Shown piece after piece: positions 23,304 to 34,844 of a DNA stretch of 64,000 nucleotides. Position numbers and translations under genes: made by a program. The notes beneath the pieces were generated by a model. The model made no database searches. It worked only from the letters and a program-made list of their open reading frames with translations, and had not been told where the DNA came from. The DNA is taken from NCBI GenBank assembly GCA_943736015.1, contig OX031064.1, positions 38,491,361 through 38,555,360 on the forward strand, read 5' to 3'. The stretch comes from Tridacna crocea. Taxonomy: Eukaryota > Mollusca > Bivalvia > Cardiida > Cardiidae. How positions within the stretch are numbered: position 1 is the stretch's first letter; each line of letters opens with the position of its first letter.

Positions 23304-23629
23304 TCAGACAAGCCGGGGATCGGGGTCCCTCGAGTGCCTTAGACAAAAAAAATTAGCAGCCAATCTAATTACCTGCAGACAGAAGTGACTTACACAAAGG
23401 GCCGCTATATTTAATTAATGAATGAAGAGACAAAAGAGAACGGAGCAGCAGAAAGACCCCTCTTAAAACTGAGCAAATGCACGTGAAAAAGAGGTTTAAT
23501 TCATTCACACACACAAAAAAAACGAATCGGCTCAGATCAGCCTTCGTGTCTGCATGACAAAGAACCAGCTTGCCTCATGATTCCGTCGATTGTCAGAAAA
23601 ATGTAGTTTATAATTACATACTTATAGTT

Positions 23630-23740
23630 GGTCTACGACATGCGAAAAGTGAATTTTCGGACATTTGCGTAAAGTGGCGTCTTGGATCAGCCTGCGCAGG
23701 CAAATCTGAGACGGTAATTTACGTCAACGTAGATTTTTCC
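23630..23740 (+). repeat. Family J module
   Basis: GCGAAAAGTGAATTTTCGGA, then TTGGATCAGCCTGCGCAGG, matching 4950-5035. Confidence 0.6.
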
Positions 23741-23864
23741 CATATTCATTAAACCCGCTCATGAACAGAACAGAAGAGAACGTAACAGATTTTAATCAGA
23801 AAAACAACTTGAACACATATTAAGTGCCATCGGCGACATACATACACAATAAATTACTCAGTAC

Positions 23865-23942
23865 CGTCGGTTTACTTCCAAAACCTCGTAACTACAGCTT
23901 GTAAACAAGCTGTAGTTACGAGGTTTTGGAAGTAAACCGACG
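23865..23942. repeat. Perfect palindrome, 78 bp
   Basis: Arms of about 38 bp begin CGTCGGTTTACTTCCAAAAC and turn around at CTTGTAAACAAG. No mismatch seen. Single copy in the window. An uncorrupted palindrome of this length implies a very young insertion or ongoing arm homogenisation. Confidence 0.85.
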
Positions 23943-23949
23943 ATATTCC

Positions 23950-24690
23950 AGTATGGAAATAAAATCAAAAACGGATTAAAAAATTACATTTCATTATGCA
24001 ATCTGCTTATGCTAGAGTGTCGATCAATTGATCTGGTTTTAGTTAACGTATGAGAAAAAAAGCTATATTCAACGAGTCTACAAAATGCAATTAGCTGAAT
24101 GATGATTTATTAATTTAAACGTGTTTAACCCTGTGCTATCACATAACCAATGGTTAATGCAACATATCCATTACGAATTTACTTATCCTACACGTAGCCG
24201 ACTTTAATGAGGTAATATCTGACTTAATCTATCAAACCAACGTGGTGCTGCCAGTAATTTCAAAAAAGCGTCAGGCACAAATTTACTATTTCTTCTGTCA
24301 AAAACGGTGAACTTGGTAAAGACAAGTTTTGTTTTATTTTTAGATTCCATATTAATTAGTTGTATTTCACCTTCTTTGCAAAAATTCTCAGTCCAAAATG
24401 TTTACTCAAAGCTATGGGTCATTCTCATTCATAAATATATATGTGATAGTAGGTATCTTCTTTTTTCGGTGAAAGATCCAAATTTATTTCATTGAGTGAA
24501 CATTGTCGTTAATATTATACTGAACCGCCCTGAAAACGCGTCACCTTCTTTTTATTCTAATTAAGTGGTGACTTTGTAGAAAATGGATTTTTTTCTTATA
24601 TAAAGGCTTGAATCATAGTGTGTTTAAAAGGCTGGCAGTGAAACAAATCTTTCATGTGATCACAGTTTCGAAATTGTAATAAAGAAATCA
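23950..24690. other. No gene recognised
   Basis: AT-rich, no repeat or coding signal that I can support. Confidence 0.45.
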
Positions 24691-24779
24691 ACATGGTATC
24701 CAAAAAATGAACTTCTCTAAAAACGTTATGATAAAACAAAATCATTTTATGGTCCTTATTTCATTGTCATTACATTTTC

Positions 24780-25315
24780 AAATCATGGTTAACGCTTCAA
24801 GACGTTTTGAAACACTAGTATCGTGTATGTCCGCCGTCAGCTCGTCTACATGCAACAACCCTCCTATCCATAGAACGACATAACGCACAGACTCTGTATT
24901 GAGGACACCAAAACTGTCTCTCTCCAAAACACAATTGTTAGCAAATCTTTCTCCTAACCTATGATAAACACGAACTCTACTATCTCTCTTGCTTAGATTA
25001 AACCGAGATTCATCCGAAAAAAAAAAACACTTGCTAAGTTTTGTTGAGCATATAAGGCGTGTTCTGTCAGCGCGACGACGTCGCGTCAGAATCTGCCCTA
25101 TATATACGGTCGACGACACCTGATACCCCTAGATTTCAAGCTTTCAAGCTTTCTTCCGTGAACACCACGTGTCTCCCGCTACGTCGACGAAGCCGTCTTA
25201 AAAAGCGATTACGTAGGTGACGCAAAACGATGTAACGGTCCTGGTTAGGTGTTGTAACGTGTCTCTGACCAGGGCAAGGACGATCTCTAGTGCTGCTAGT
25301 CGCTCGAAAAGTACT
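24780..25315 (-). pseudogene. Tc1-like transposase fragment
   Basis: The minus strand reads VTTPNQDRYIVLRHLRNRF at about 25230-25185, a helix-turn-helix linker block of Tc1-like transposases. It then reads FFSDESRFNLSKRDSRVRVY at about 25025-24968, the DDE-domain block of the VLFSDESRF type, followed by a block like RxxERFAxxCVLERDSFG. The order is right for Tc1, with stops and frame changes between blocks. The C-terminal catalytic region and terminal repeats were not found. An immobile relic, abutted at 25313 by a family A MITE. Confidence 0.8.
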
Positions 25316-25541
25316 AACTCATTACCAAACGATGGTATTTGAGGTTTGTGCAAATCGAATTCATTTGCAGACGACAAAATAAAAGTGACTGAAAATTTGA
25401 AATTTGTTTTATGAAGGGTAGAAAACATTGCGGGAAAAGGAGAAAATGCTGGTTACCAGCATTTTCTCCTATTCCCACAATGTTTTCTATAGGCTTCTTT
25501 CTCAGGAGCGCCAAGCTAGGGACTGTGTGGTAATGAGTTAT
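25313..25541 (+). mobile_element. Family A MITE
   Basis: Ends TAACTCATTACCAAACGA and TGTGTGGTAATGAGTTA: both terminal repeats carry the CTCATTACC/GGTAATGAG type. Hairpin at about 25426-25490. Confidence 0.9.
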
Positions 25542-25639
25542 ATAGGTGCAGATCTTGAATTGATTATACCCGAAGTAAAGGTATTTCTTAAGATTACCAT
25601 TATTTTTGCAAATGGCTCTTACGCCTTCAGCTATTTTAC

Positions 25640-25980
25640 ATTATTTTTCCTCACGAGTTTTTACCTATGGCCTTGAGTAAGTATTGCCTTTTTAATGAAT
25701 AGCTATATTCTACCTAAGGTCTTTTTATCAAGGGCTTTTCACTAAAGTCTTTTTACCTATGGCCTTGATTACGTATTGCCTTTTTAATCAATGGCTTTTT
25801 GCCTGCATTTTTTTCAATCATTGACTTTTAATAATGGCTTTGTCAACCTGTGGTCTTTTTATCTATGGTACTATTTACGTATTGCCTTTTTTTAATCTAT
25901 GGCTTTTAACTATGACTCTCATTACCAATGTTTTTTTTTACTTATGACCTTTTTTTACTTTTTGGTTTCTCACTATTTCT
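25640..25980 (+). repeat. Degenerate low-complexity repeat
   Basis: Irregular reiterations of TTTTTACCTATGGCCTTGA and ACGTATTGCCTTTTTAAT. Period variable. No coding sense. Confidence 0.7.
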
Positions 25981-26639
25981 TTTCCTTATTCTTCTAATCG
26001 AACATCATTAATTAAAACAAACCAAAACAAAAATTCTGATTAACAAATTTCAGTATAAAATCCTTAAACGGAAATCAAGACAATCAAGACCTGTCACGAA
26101 AAAAAAAATCAATCGAACGTCGAGAGCAAAAACCTTCGGTTTAAAACACGATTTAATTTCGAAGTCTGTAATATAATTAATGTGTGTTATGAATTAAAGT
26201 ATTATTTTCCAAGACGGAATCTTTGACAAAATGCGCACTGGGACTCTACCGCGATACTCAAAGCGAGGCTAATTCAATAGACGGCGCAACCCGTACTCCC
26301 TGTTAAGGAATCAAATATTTCAGAAGAATTAACTCTTTCAGTGCCGAACACATCTAAAGTTTGTTCGAAGACAGTGCAGATCTGGCTGAAGATCAGATTG
26401 AAAATGATATAGAATCTTATCTTAGACGTACACTACACGATACTTTGTTAGATATTCCTGTCGAAACACAGTTTTAAAATTTCAGTATCATGATCTGCTA
26501 CTGGCCGAGTGTCTCCATTTCACTAATGTTGAAATTCTAAGGATATAATCTTTAGCTTCAAAAAAAGATTCCTCGGATTTTCTTAGGGTTCTAACTATTA
26601 ATCCTCTTTACATAAAGCGCATTTTCTCGTTATTTGGAA

Positions 26640-26757
26640 AACAGTAACGGACGTCGAAGATCAAGAATCAGACTGCACGTGCCCGTGCAGTCTGATTCTT
26701 GATCTACATCGTCCGCAAAAGCCAATTATCTTACCACACAGAGACGAAAGAGTTTAG
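26640..26757. mobile_element. Family D-type hairpin element, partial
   Basis: Perfect stem GATCAAGAATCAGACTGCAC/GTGCAGTCTGATTCTTGATC around CGTGCCCG. Both arms share GAATC/GATTC, an insertion-type change relative to the usual AAGATCAG. Right flank CATCGTCCGCAAAAGCC and CGAAAGAGTTTA as in D. The left end may be TTAACTCTTTC at 26330, giving a longer unit, but this is uncertain. Confidence 0.6.
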
Positions 26758-26759
26758 CT

Positions 26760-27270
26760 GGAAAATTTACGACACTGATTTGACAGACGATTTAAACTAA
26801 ATGAGATTTAATCTACTATTCTATCTCTATAAGGCCTCCCCTGATGAAATTCGTACTTAAAATGTTAACGGTTTAATTGTATTTTGATTTACAGGAATAC
26901 CTTTTAAAGTGAAAATTTTATCTTTATTTTGCAAGTCTATCTGATATTTCCACTGAATTCGAGGATTCCTAAAAGTTTGTTTAATACGACCACGCGCCAC
27001 TGCAATAAACACTGTGAAGTTAAGAACTACATGACCAAATACGACCATATTTGCCGGCTTCTCGAGCGTTAGCATTTGAATATTTCTAGGTATAGCGACA
27101 TCTGACCGTAATAAAAACAGTACAAAATACTACTAAATGGCAAAACAAGACCATATCACGAGGTTTGTAACACTGAACATAAGATAATTTTATGGTACAT
27201 CGCCAGCCAAGGCCAAGGCCATTTGGCGTGCATGATGGGCAAGGCAGTTACAACAGGACAAATTGAGTTC
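26760..27270. other. No gene recognised
   Basis: AT-rich sequence with no supported feature. Confidence 0.4.
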
Positions 27271-27274
27271 TTTC

Positions 27275-27655
27275 TGGGTCCGTATTCCCAAACCATTATT
27301 AACCCTTTACTCCATAGATACTCGTTTTAATACATGAACAACAGACTGCTTTTGAAAACATTGTGGGAAAAGGAGAAATTGCTCATAAAGAGCAATTTCT
27401 CCTTTTTCACACAATGTTTTCTACTCAAGCAGAGAATTGTTTCCCAATTTGTCCATATTTTTGCCATCATATCTTTATTTGCTGCTGAATTGGAAGCGCC
27501 TAGAACTGGCATATGAGGTAAAGGGTTAAGCACATTGTTATTCTCGACAATTCCCTATGTTGGCTACTACTTCTGATTGGCTAAATTAAATGCTTTAGTT
27601 AATCAGAAGTTGTGTTACTTTTATAAATCTAGAATGAGACTTATTAGATTTTTCA
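27275..27655 (+). mobile_element. Family G foldback interrupted by family B
   Basis: GGGTCCGTATTCCCAAACCA at 27278 is the family G left end. The element resumes after the nested MITE with TTATTCTCG and the centre TTCTGATTGGCTAAATTAAA at 27570-27600. The right terminal repeat is not present. Confidence 0.7.
27299..27529 (+). mobile_element. Family B TTAA MITE nested in family G
   Basis: TTAA at 27299-27302 and 27526-27529, ends CCCTTTACTCCATAG and GAGGTAAAGGG. Hairpin apex GCTCATAAAGAGC, slightly decayed. It sits in the TTAA that family G carries in its TTCTTAAGAAC block. Confidence 0.9.
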
Positions 27656-27659
27656 CTGG

Positions 27660-29300
27660 ATTTGCTGAATTCAGGCGATAGGAAACCAGACTGGGAACTG
27701 GGTACCAGCCCCTTCGAATAAATCAAACCACTGAGGAAGGTGCGAAATTAAATCAGAAGCCATTATAGACGAAATCCGAGGCATACAAGCATCTAATCAC
27801 GAGCCAATCGGGACCTTAACGGCTTATCACATACATGTACTTTGTCAGATTGTTGTACAGATCGCAGTGAACGTACTTAAAATGTACTCAACATGCGAAC
27901 GTATTGCAAGTTAGTATAGAAGTTTTATTTTTGTTTTAATAGAATACCGACGCTGTATAAGGGCTAAATCTGGTTGAATCGGATATGTTTATAAACGCAA
28001 AAACCGATCAAGTGTGCACACGTAATTGCTGACTGATTACCCTTGTTGCACCACAATGTACATAGCACATCTCTCATACTATCCAAGTATGGGAAATCCT
28101 TTCAGAATTCGTAAATTCCGGTTTAAGTACCTTGTTACTACGTCGAATTGCTGAAAGGGATGCTCCTTCGCCCCCGACCCCCCACCCCCAAAGAAAAAGA
28201 AAAAAAATGAGCAGCCGCCAAGTTCTGAAACACCCTCCAATCAATTCCGTCAGAACCCCATCCCCATACGTATTGTTAGTAATAGGATGGTTAACGTAAA
28301 CGTTACTACTACGTCTTCGCTTGCATGTTTCATCACTTTTCCAAGCTTTTTGTCCATGCTGACATTTGTGATACTTTTTTAATCCCCCTAAATAATATGC
28401 CAAATAAAAACATTGATGATCGTTTCCTTAGATGTTTAGAAATGCTTGCCAAATGCGAATTTATATTTGTGAGACTCCAAGTATTTCAAGATGGAGAGAG
28501 AAAGTGGCAGACAGACCGCACAGAGACAGACACAAAGATAGCGACAGAGAGATGAGAGAAGTGGGTGGGGGGCTGGGGGCGGGGGGGGGGGGGCTGAGGA
28601 GGGTGCATTTGAACGAATGAAGTTTGTGTGTTTATTTCGAGTATACGTTTCGCATACACAAAAGATCCACACTGGCTGAATTATCATTTCCGAGTCACAG
28701 GACAGTTAACAATTAGAACATAGCTAAAGTAAAAACACTATCCCCTGAGATTGTAATCCATCATGATTATATTCGGTTTTGATCTAATATGGTGCAAAAA
28801 CTGCCATCTTTTCACCGTAAAAAAGAAATTGATTAAACTTAATGTCCGCCTTTTTTGTCGCTCTATGATCATAATTAATCTCGCCAGGCGAGCAATAAAG
28901 TGTTAATAAACATGAATAAGAATAAATCTAAGTGACGAAAGACGAGTCGAATGTCTCACCAATAGACCAGCATGCCATTTCCTCGTTATAGACCATTTCC
29001 ATCAAGCCCCATGAGTCTTTGGTCAATCTACTGACCATTATCTTTGTCACGGACATCGGTCAGTAACTATCCACAAACCTACAGTAATTTATTGTGGGTT
29101 TTATTTCAGTCCAATTTATTTAGGGTAAACGATTCTCGGTTTTGAAGCACTAGGGAAATACTTGGACGAGCACACACGAAACCCTTTGGTGTGCAAAATC
29201 TTCGGTACTCTTAATACGATCTAACCTTAAGTGTGAAATATGGATGGTCAGTGGTCAGTCGGCAATTCTTCTCACGAAACAGATCGATTTTGTATCTAGT
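27660..29300. other. No gene recognised; G-rich tract at 28559-28602
   Basis: Mostly unique AT-rich DNA. A GGGTGGGGGGCTGGGGGCGG-type tract lies at 28560-28602 and can form a G-quadruplex on the plus strand. No coding exon that I can support. Confidence 0.5.
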
Positions 29301-29307
29301 CTTTGTA

Positions 29308-29385
29308 CCCTTTACCAGACGACCAAGTATTGTACTCCTCCAAACCGAAACTAGCTGCAGACAACAACTTTAGTGAAGCTTAAAT
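29308..29385 (+). mobile_element. Family A MITE, left fragment
   Basis: CCCTTTACCAGACGACCAAG then CTAGCTGCAGACAACAACTT matches the left 80 bp of family A. No hairpin follows. Confidence 0.65.
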
Positions 29386-29614
29386 AATGTTATTGTCCCC
29401 AGTATCTTTACTTTTGCAGGCATGGGTAAGGCTCCTAATATCGATGAATTGAACCTTTTTTCATAGAACTTGTCCTCTTGATTTTAAATATAACAAAAAA
29501 AAAAAAAAAAACAAATCTCAATATATCACGATTGAAAACTTTGTATATCTGACTTTGTTTGAAAATATGAATACAATGCTTCAACAAAATTAATGACCGA
29601 TCACATCACCGAAT

Positions 29615-30300
29615 CTTTGGTAAAACGCATATAAGATAAGAAATTTACACTGAGAACAAGCGAGGTTATGCGATAAACGTTATTTACTGACTTAGTTCTC
29701 AATTTCTTTTATTGCATTGGCTTTTGGTGATTTAGTTACGGACAGTTCGTATTGAGAGTCGTCCTTAACCCCACCCACCCCCTTCCATAAAAAATAGATT
29801 TTTAACACTAAACCTTCTACATAGGTTTAATCAAACTTCCATCCCGATAAAACACGTGTAAGATAAGAAAATTTGTAAAGCAACATTACGTTAAAACCTT
29901 GGGAAGTTATGCAATAAATATTTCTTACTAAGTTATCTATTTTTGTTTTGGCTGTCGGTGATTTAATTACGGATATTTCGTATTCTTATCACAAAAAGAA
30001 AAAAATAAAATCCTGAACACTTAACCTGCTAAGTAAGTTTAATCAAGCTTTCATCCCGATAGTGATCCAAATCTTACCTAAAACACGTTTCAGATAAGAA
30101 AATTTGTAAAGGTAATATTACACTAAAACCAAGGGAGGTTATGCCATAAATTTTACTTACTTAGTTATCAATTTTCATTTTTGCTGTCGGTGATTTAGTT
30201 ACGGACATTTCTTATCACAAAAAAAAAGGTTAAATTTTTTACACTCAAACTACTAAATAAGTTAAATCAAACTTTCATCCCGGTAGAAAAAAAACATTTT
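29615..30300 (+). repeat. Three tandem units of about 210-220 bp
   Basis: Landmarks recur at regular spacing: TTTCATCCCGATA (about 29838, 30049, 30270), GATTTAGTTACGGACA and GGTTATGC-ATAAA. The block around ACACGTTTCAGATAAGAAAA resembles the distal part of family I elements (60345-60440), so the array is probably derived from that family. Confidence 0.8.
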
Positions 30301-30355
30301 ATCTGTTTCAAGGTTATCTTTTGGTGGAAAAATTCATTTGTTGGGCAGTGTATAT

Positions 30356-30450
30356 CCAAGGTCACACTGCACCTTCTGTGCAGTCTGATCTTGGCCCCAA
30401 CCGTCCACAAACGGTCTTTTAGTCGCGCTAAGCAGCCTTAGGGTTAGGGT
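30356..30450 (-). mobile_element. Family D MITE, half copy
   Basis: Hairpin CACACTGCACCTTCTGTGCA/GTCTGATCTTGG, then CCGTCCACAAACGGTC and CGCGCTAAGCAGCCTTAGGG at the end. Confidence 0.55.
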
Positions 30451-30659
30451 ATTCCTACCCAGAAGCGAAACATCTATTTACACTATAACTGTACTCAGGA
30501 AGTACACTGAAATGAACTTCTAAACTTCTAAATGAACAGAAACATTTTTAGATTTACACTTAAAGAAATTAAGGGTGGTTAAAAGTGTTTAGAATTATTG
30601 ATTCTCTACAAATTCTAAATAATCTAACAACAAACAAAAGATTAGTTGGCTTCTTTAAA

Positions 30660-31485
30660 AAAGAAGCCAGGAGAGGTCAGCATCAATGTTTTCAAATAGT
30701 TTATTGGCTTTCAATTTCAATATAGTTTGGTACATGTAAACAAATGAGTTTTAAAAAAACCGCCGCGTAGAAACCTCGTATGCTTTACATGACTGTAATT
30801 TGACCTTCTTGTCGCGTGTTCAACTTGCATGTTCCAGTAGTCTTTTTTCTCTTTTTGAACGAAATTCTTCTTATTTTTTCTTTGCTTAGAATATTTGCCT
30901 AATGAAAAACAAAAAAGCTACAATTATTAGAGAGGTTATTTGCAGGCATGGCAAATTACTAAATTAAATCTTTTCTGAAATTCGTCATTTATAAAAATAA
31001 ACCATATCTATTTCATGTTTCGGTATTTTTTTTTTTTATTTTGCTTTATTTACAAAACCATGACGAAACAGACTCTGTATCAGAACAATTACGCTAGAAG
31101 AAATAGAATTAGACAGCAAATTCTGTGGCAGCCTGCCTTTTAAACTCACCACTGTTGGAGAGGTCTGATGACCTCTCCAATTATGTCATGTTGACCAGAG
31201 GATTCAGGAGAGGAAAGCCTTAATCATGGAAATGAACTTTAAGCACAAAATATTATGGAGTATGTAAAACATCTCAGGACTGAACCACTTTCCCCATTCA
31301 CCATTTTTTTCTTGTTCTGGAAGATTTCTTCGTTGATAACATTTGCTAAACTCTTCCCATGCCATAGACGACACCAGAAGCTTTTGTGGACAGTATAGAT
31401 CAAGATCAGACTCCACAGAACTTGCAGTCTGATCTGGGATCCATACTGTCCATTGCTATAATTATTATATTCTAGATTATGACCG
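30660..31485. repeat. Segmental duplication, unit 1
   Basis: About 820 bp that reappears at 32947-33760 in direct orientation. It starts GAAGCCAGGAGAGGTCAGC and contains the short hairpin GGAGAGGTCTGATGACCTCT (31156). It ends with a D-type hairpin flanked by GGACAGTAT and ATACTGTCC, then ATTATTATATTCTAGATTAT. On the minus strand an AATAAA lies at the distal end, so it could be a transcript end, but no coding exon is recognised. Confidence 0.8.
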
Positions 31486-31563
31486 TACTGTCTTCGATCT
31501 TGCAAAGGAAATGCATTTTTAGCCATTGAGAAATTGCGGTTTATTTTTTCAGTAGTGAAAGAG

Positions 31564-31776
31564 GTAACCCTTTCGCTGCTTATCGCGTGTCACTGACCTT
31601 TTGCGGACATTCAGATCAAGATCAGACTGCAAAGAACGTGCAGTCTGATCGTGGATCTACACTGTCCGGTAAGGAGATTTTATTCCCCAACACACATAAC
31701 CTTGAAATAACAATATTTAGGTTTTTATCATCGAAATGAACATTTCATTTTAGTTCTTTAGCAGGACAAGGGTTAA
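31564..31776 (-). mobile_element. Family D TTAA MITE
   Basis: Starts TAACCCTTTCGCTGC, hairpin AGACTGCAAAGAACGTGCAG, ends CAGGACAAGGGTTAA. Its closing TTAA is also the opening TTAA of the next element. Confidence 0.85.
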
Positions 31777-32001
31777 CCCTTTACTCCATTGATACTCATT
31801 TTGACGTATCAACAACAGACAGCTTTTGAAAACATTGTGGGAAAAGGAGAAATTGCTCGTAACGAGCAATTTCTCCTTTTCCCACAATGTTTTCCACTCA
31901 ATCAGATATTTGTATCCTCATTTGTCCATATTTTTTGACATCATATTTTTATGCTGCTGAAATGGAAGAGCCTCAAATTGGCATATCAGGTACAGTGTTA
32001 A
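31773..32001 (+). mobile_element. Family B TTAA MITE
   Basis: Ends CCCTTTACTCCATTG and GGTACAGTGTTAA. Perfect hairpin at about 31826-31890 with apex GCTCGTAACGAGC. Nearly identical to 670-899. Confidence 0.9.
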
Positions 32002-32149
32002 CGGCGATTAATTAGTCAACACAACACTTCAAAAAGCCATGCAGTCTTTAGTTTACCACCGTGATAGAGCCATAAACCATCTCATAACTGTTGGCCTGTC
32101 AGTGCAAGAGACATCTATTTTGTTCTTATCAAAGCCTGATAACTGGATC

Positions 32150-32671
32150 TTTAAGGTGGCCCTTCCAATTCTGGAACGAAAATTTCATAAATGAACAAAA
32201 AATCATCCTTATACTCCCAAAGCCTTAAAATTTTCTTTCATAAAACCCCAGCAGTCGAAAACCATCCAACAACAAGAGAAATTGGAGATTCACTACAGCC
32301 AAGGTCGACACCGACGGGAAACGCGATCAATTTTTACTTGAGCAACTATCTCATTTATATATCGGAAATACACATACGAAGCTTCAAACATAGCGTCCGA
32401 AGAAGACATTATGGAAAATAATTACATGTTTGTTATGTTATGGAATTTAAGCGTCATTAGTCACGTGCCAGTCACTTAACATTCCCACAGTGCTATTTGG
32501 AGCCAAATCTAAAAATAGCTTAAGAGGCTACGTAGCCTTTTAAGGGAATACCATAAAAAATGTTGTTGTTTTTTTCGATTCTTAATTATTGATAATTATT
32601 CATACAAATTTCAGTAACATATATATTTTTTAATTTGGTGTGATGTGAAAAATCTAAATACCCATCTTTAA
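32150..32671 (+). mobile_element. Family H repeat, copy 3
   Basis: CTTTAAGGTGGCCCTTCC start and ACCCATCTTTAA end. Matches copies at 1089 and 14325, with small deletions. Its terminal TTAA is shared with a family D element. Confidence 0.8.
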
Positions 32672-32881
32672 CCCTTATCCTGCTATATGACTAAAACTAA
32701 ACTTTTAGTTAGGATATTAATAACCCAAACATTGCTGCTTCAAAGTTACGTTCTCGGGAAATAATATCTACCTATCGGATGGTGTAGATCAAAGATCAGA
32801 CTGCACGTTCTGTGCAGTCTGATCTTGATCTACATCATACGCAAAGGGTCAGTGAGTCGCTCTTAGCAACCAAAGGGATAG
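32668..32881 (+). mobile_element. Family D TTAA MITE
   Basis: TTAACCCTTATCCTGCTA start, perfect hairpin AGATCAGACTGCACGTTCTG at about 32793, end GCAACCAAAGGGATAG (TTAA lost). Confidence 0.85.
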
Positions 32882-32889
32882 AACAGAGA

Positions 32890-32946
32890 GTGTTTAAGTC
32901 TTTACCAGACGACAAAATTTTAGACTGGTCGAAATTGAAAGTATTT
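32890..32946 (+). mobile_element. Family A MITE, left fragment
   Basis: TTTAAGTCTTTACCAGACGA then AATTTTAGACTGGTC and GAAAGTATTT match the first 55 bp of family A. It is cut at the start of the segmental duplication, marking that breakpoint. Confidence 0.7.
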
Positions 32947-33760
32947 TGAACAAGAAGCCAGTAGAGGTCAGCAGCAATGTTTTCAAATAGTTTATTTGCT
33001 TTTAATTTCAATACATTTTGGTACATGTAAACAAACGAGTAAAAGAGCCGCCACGTAGAAACCTCATGCTTTACATGACGGTAATTTGACCTTTTTGTTG
33101 CGTTTTCAAGTTGCATGTTCTTGTCCGGCGGTCTTCTTCCTCTTTTTTTAAGGAAATTCTTCTTATTCTACTTATTTTTTCTTCTGCTCGGAATATTTGC
33201 TTAATAAAAAAAAATACAATTATTAGAGAGGTTATTTGCAGCCATGGCAAATTACTAAATTATATCTTTTCTGAATAATAAACCACGTCTATTTCCTGTT
33301 TCGTTTTTTTTTATTTCGCTTTATTTACACTTGACGAAACAGACTGTGTATCAGAACAATCAGTACGCTAGAAGATATATAATTAGACAGCAAATTCTGT
33401 GGCAGTCTGCCTTTTAAACTCACCACTGTTGGAGAGGTCTGATGACCTCTCCAATTATGCCATGTTGACCAGAGGATTCAGGAGAGGAAAGCCTTAATCA
33501 TGGAAATGAACTTTAAGCACAAAATGCCATGGTGTATGCAAAACACCTAAGGATTGAACAACTTTTCCCATTCACCAAATTTTTTGTTCTATTCTGGAAG
33601 ATTTCTTCGTTCATAACATTTGCTAAACTCTTCATATACCATAGACGACACCAGAAGCTTTGGTGGACAGTATAGATCAAGATCAGACTGCACAGAACGT
33701 GCAGTCTGATCACCGATCCATACTGTCCATTGCTATAATTATTATATTCTAGATTATGGG
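32947..33760. repeat. Segmental duplication, unit 2
   Basis: Direct copy of 30660-31485 with scattered substitutions and small indels. The terminal D-type hairpin is closer to perfect here (CACAGAACGTGCAG). Confidence 0.8.
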
Positions 33761-33770
33761 AATTTATTCT

Positions 33771-33925
33771 AGATAATTCTCTTTATTTACAAAACCATGA
33801 CGAAACAGACTGTGTATCAGAACAATTACGCTAGACAAAAATGGATTTAGACAGCAAATTCTGTGGCAGTCTACCTTTTAAACTCACCACTGTTTGAGAG
33901 GTCTGATGACCTCTCCAATGACAGA
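33771..33925. repeat. Segmental duplication, partial third unit
   Basis: CTTTATTTACAAAACCATGA through GAGGTCTGATGACCTCTCCA repeats 31045-31185 only. It lies immediately after unit 2, so the units grew in tandem before or after separation by the MITE cluster. Confidence 0.8.
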
Positions 33926-34032
33926 TCAAACATGGCTCAAATTATGGGATCGTTCTTTTGATAGAACGCATTAAGGGGAAAAAGTAAAGAACCCCTTATT
34001 TTTTTCTGAAGCTTCTTTCAGCATTTTATGTG

Positions 34033-34240
34033 TGGTGTCCGTGGTTGTGAGTTAGAGTGTCGGCCTCGTAACCATAAGGTCCTGAGTTCGATACCCTGGA
34101 GCGGGTATCAACTTTTTCATTGGCCCACACACTCGGCACAAGTACTGGTGTAGTTCCCAGGAAGCAGAATCGAGAGAGATTAGTATAAGTTGTAAGAACT
34201 TGTACTTTCTCAATAGATGTAAAATAAATATGTTTAATCT
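34033..34240 (+). mobile_element. tRNA-derived SINE
   Basis: A tRNA-like head has GAGTTAGAGTGTCGG (box A-like, 34049-34063), an anticodon-loop-like CTCGTAACC, and box B GAGTTCGATACCC (34084-34096). The body continues with CACACTCGGCACAAGTACTG and an AT-rich 3' part ending AAAATAAATATGTTTAA. The layout matches bivalve tRNA-SINEs. It is not a functional tRNA gene because the acceptor arm lacks a matching 3' strand. Confidence 0.8.
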
Positions 34241-34304
34241 AAATACTGGTTTGACAGACTCCACCTCTGATTGAAATTTAACGCTCCAAAATAATATGAC
34301 CATT

Positions 34305-34400
34305 ATTGATGTCAGACTGCGCACTCGCGCAATCTGACCAGGGCTGATACTTTTTGCAGTTTCCAGAAGTTCCCTTTTTTTGCGTGACAGGTCACATTAT
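34305..34400 (-). mobile_element. Family N foldback, fragment
   Basis: CAGACTGCGCACTCGCGCA then TTTTTGCAGTTTCCAGAAG and GCGTGACAGGTCACAT match one end and the centre of family N (compare 36160-36247). Confidence 0.65.
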
Positions 34401-34489
34401 GTATATGCAGATGCTTTAAGTCCCCTTTTCTTAGAGCATTGCTCAGAGTATTTGAAAATTACCAGAGTTGACACTTATTGCTTTTATGA

Positions 34490-34670
34490 TATTCTCTGTA
34501 TGCACGGTGGTCATTCTACCTAGTTATACAATCATTTTTGAGCTATCAGCATAAATTGACCTGCACTATTGTTGATCTGTTTTCCTTTAATTGATTGATG
34601 AACAGAATCCCCAGATGGTCCCTTTTTGCGTGATAGGTCACATATATCAACTCTGGTCAGCCTGTGCAGT
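34490..34670 (-). mobile_element. Family N foldback, partial
   Basis: ATTGACCTGCACTATTGTTG, CAGATGGTCCCTTTTTGCG and CTCTGGTCAGCCTGTGCAG are family N blocks in reverse order relative to 35946. Confidence 0.6.
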
Positions 34671-34844
34671 CCGACATGGGTGGAAAGTTTTTACTGCCGG
34701 TGAAATTTCTGTATCTTTGTCCAAGACCATTTTTCCTCATGATTCAGTCGCTCTTTAGACAAAAAGCTTCTAGTATGATCATGTGGCGACTTGCAGGGTA
34801 TAACAAATTACGAAGATGCATTAGACCTCAATTTGCCATAGCAT

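Noticed and set aside
25428-25676. Plus-strand open frame starting in a MITE hairpin
   Set aside because: Open frames across the A-type hairpin (repeatedly reading EKEKMLVTSIFSFSHNVF or NIVGKGENAGNQHFLLFPQCF) occur in many copies because the palindrome lacks stops; there is no other coding evidence.
34033-34110. tRNA gene, threonine-like anticodon loop
   Set aside because: The acceptor stem has no matching 3' strand and the sequence continues into a SINE body.
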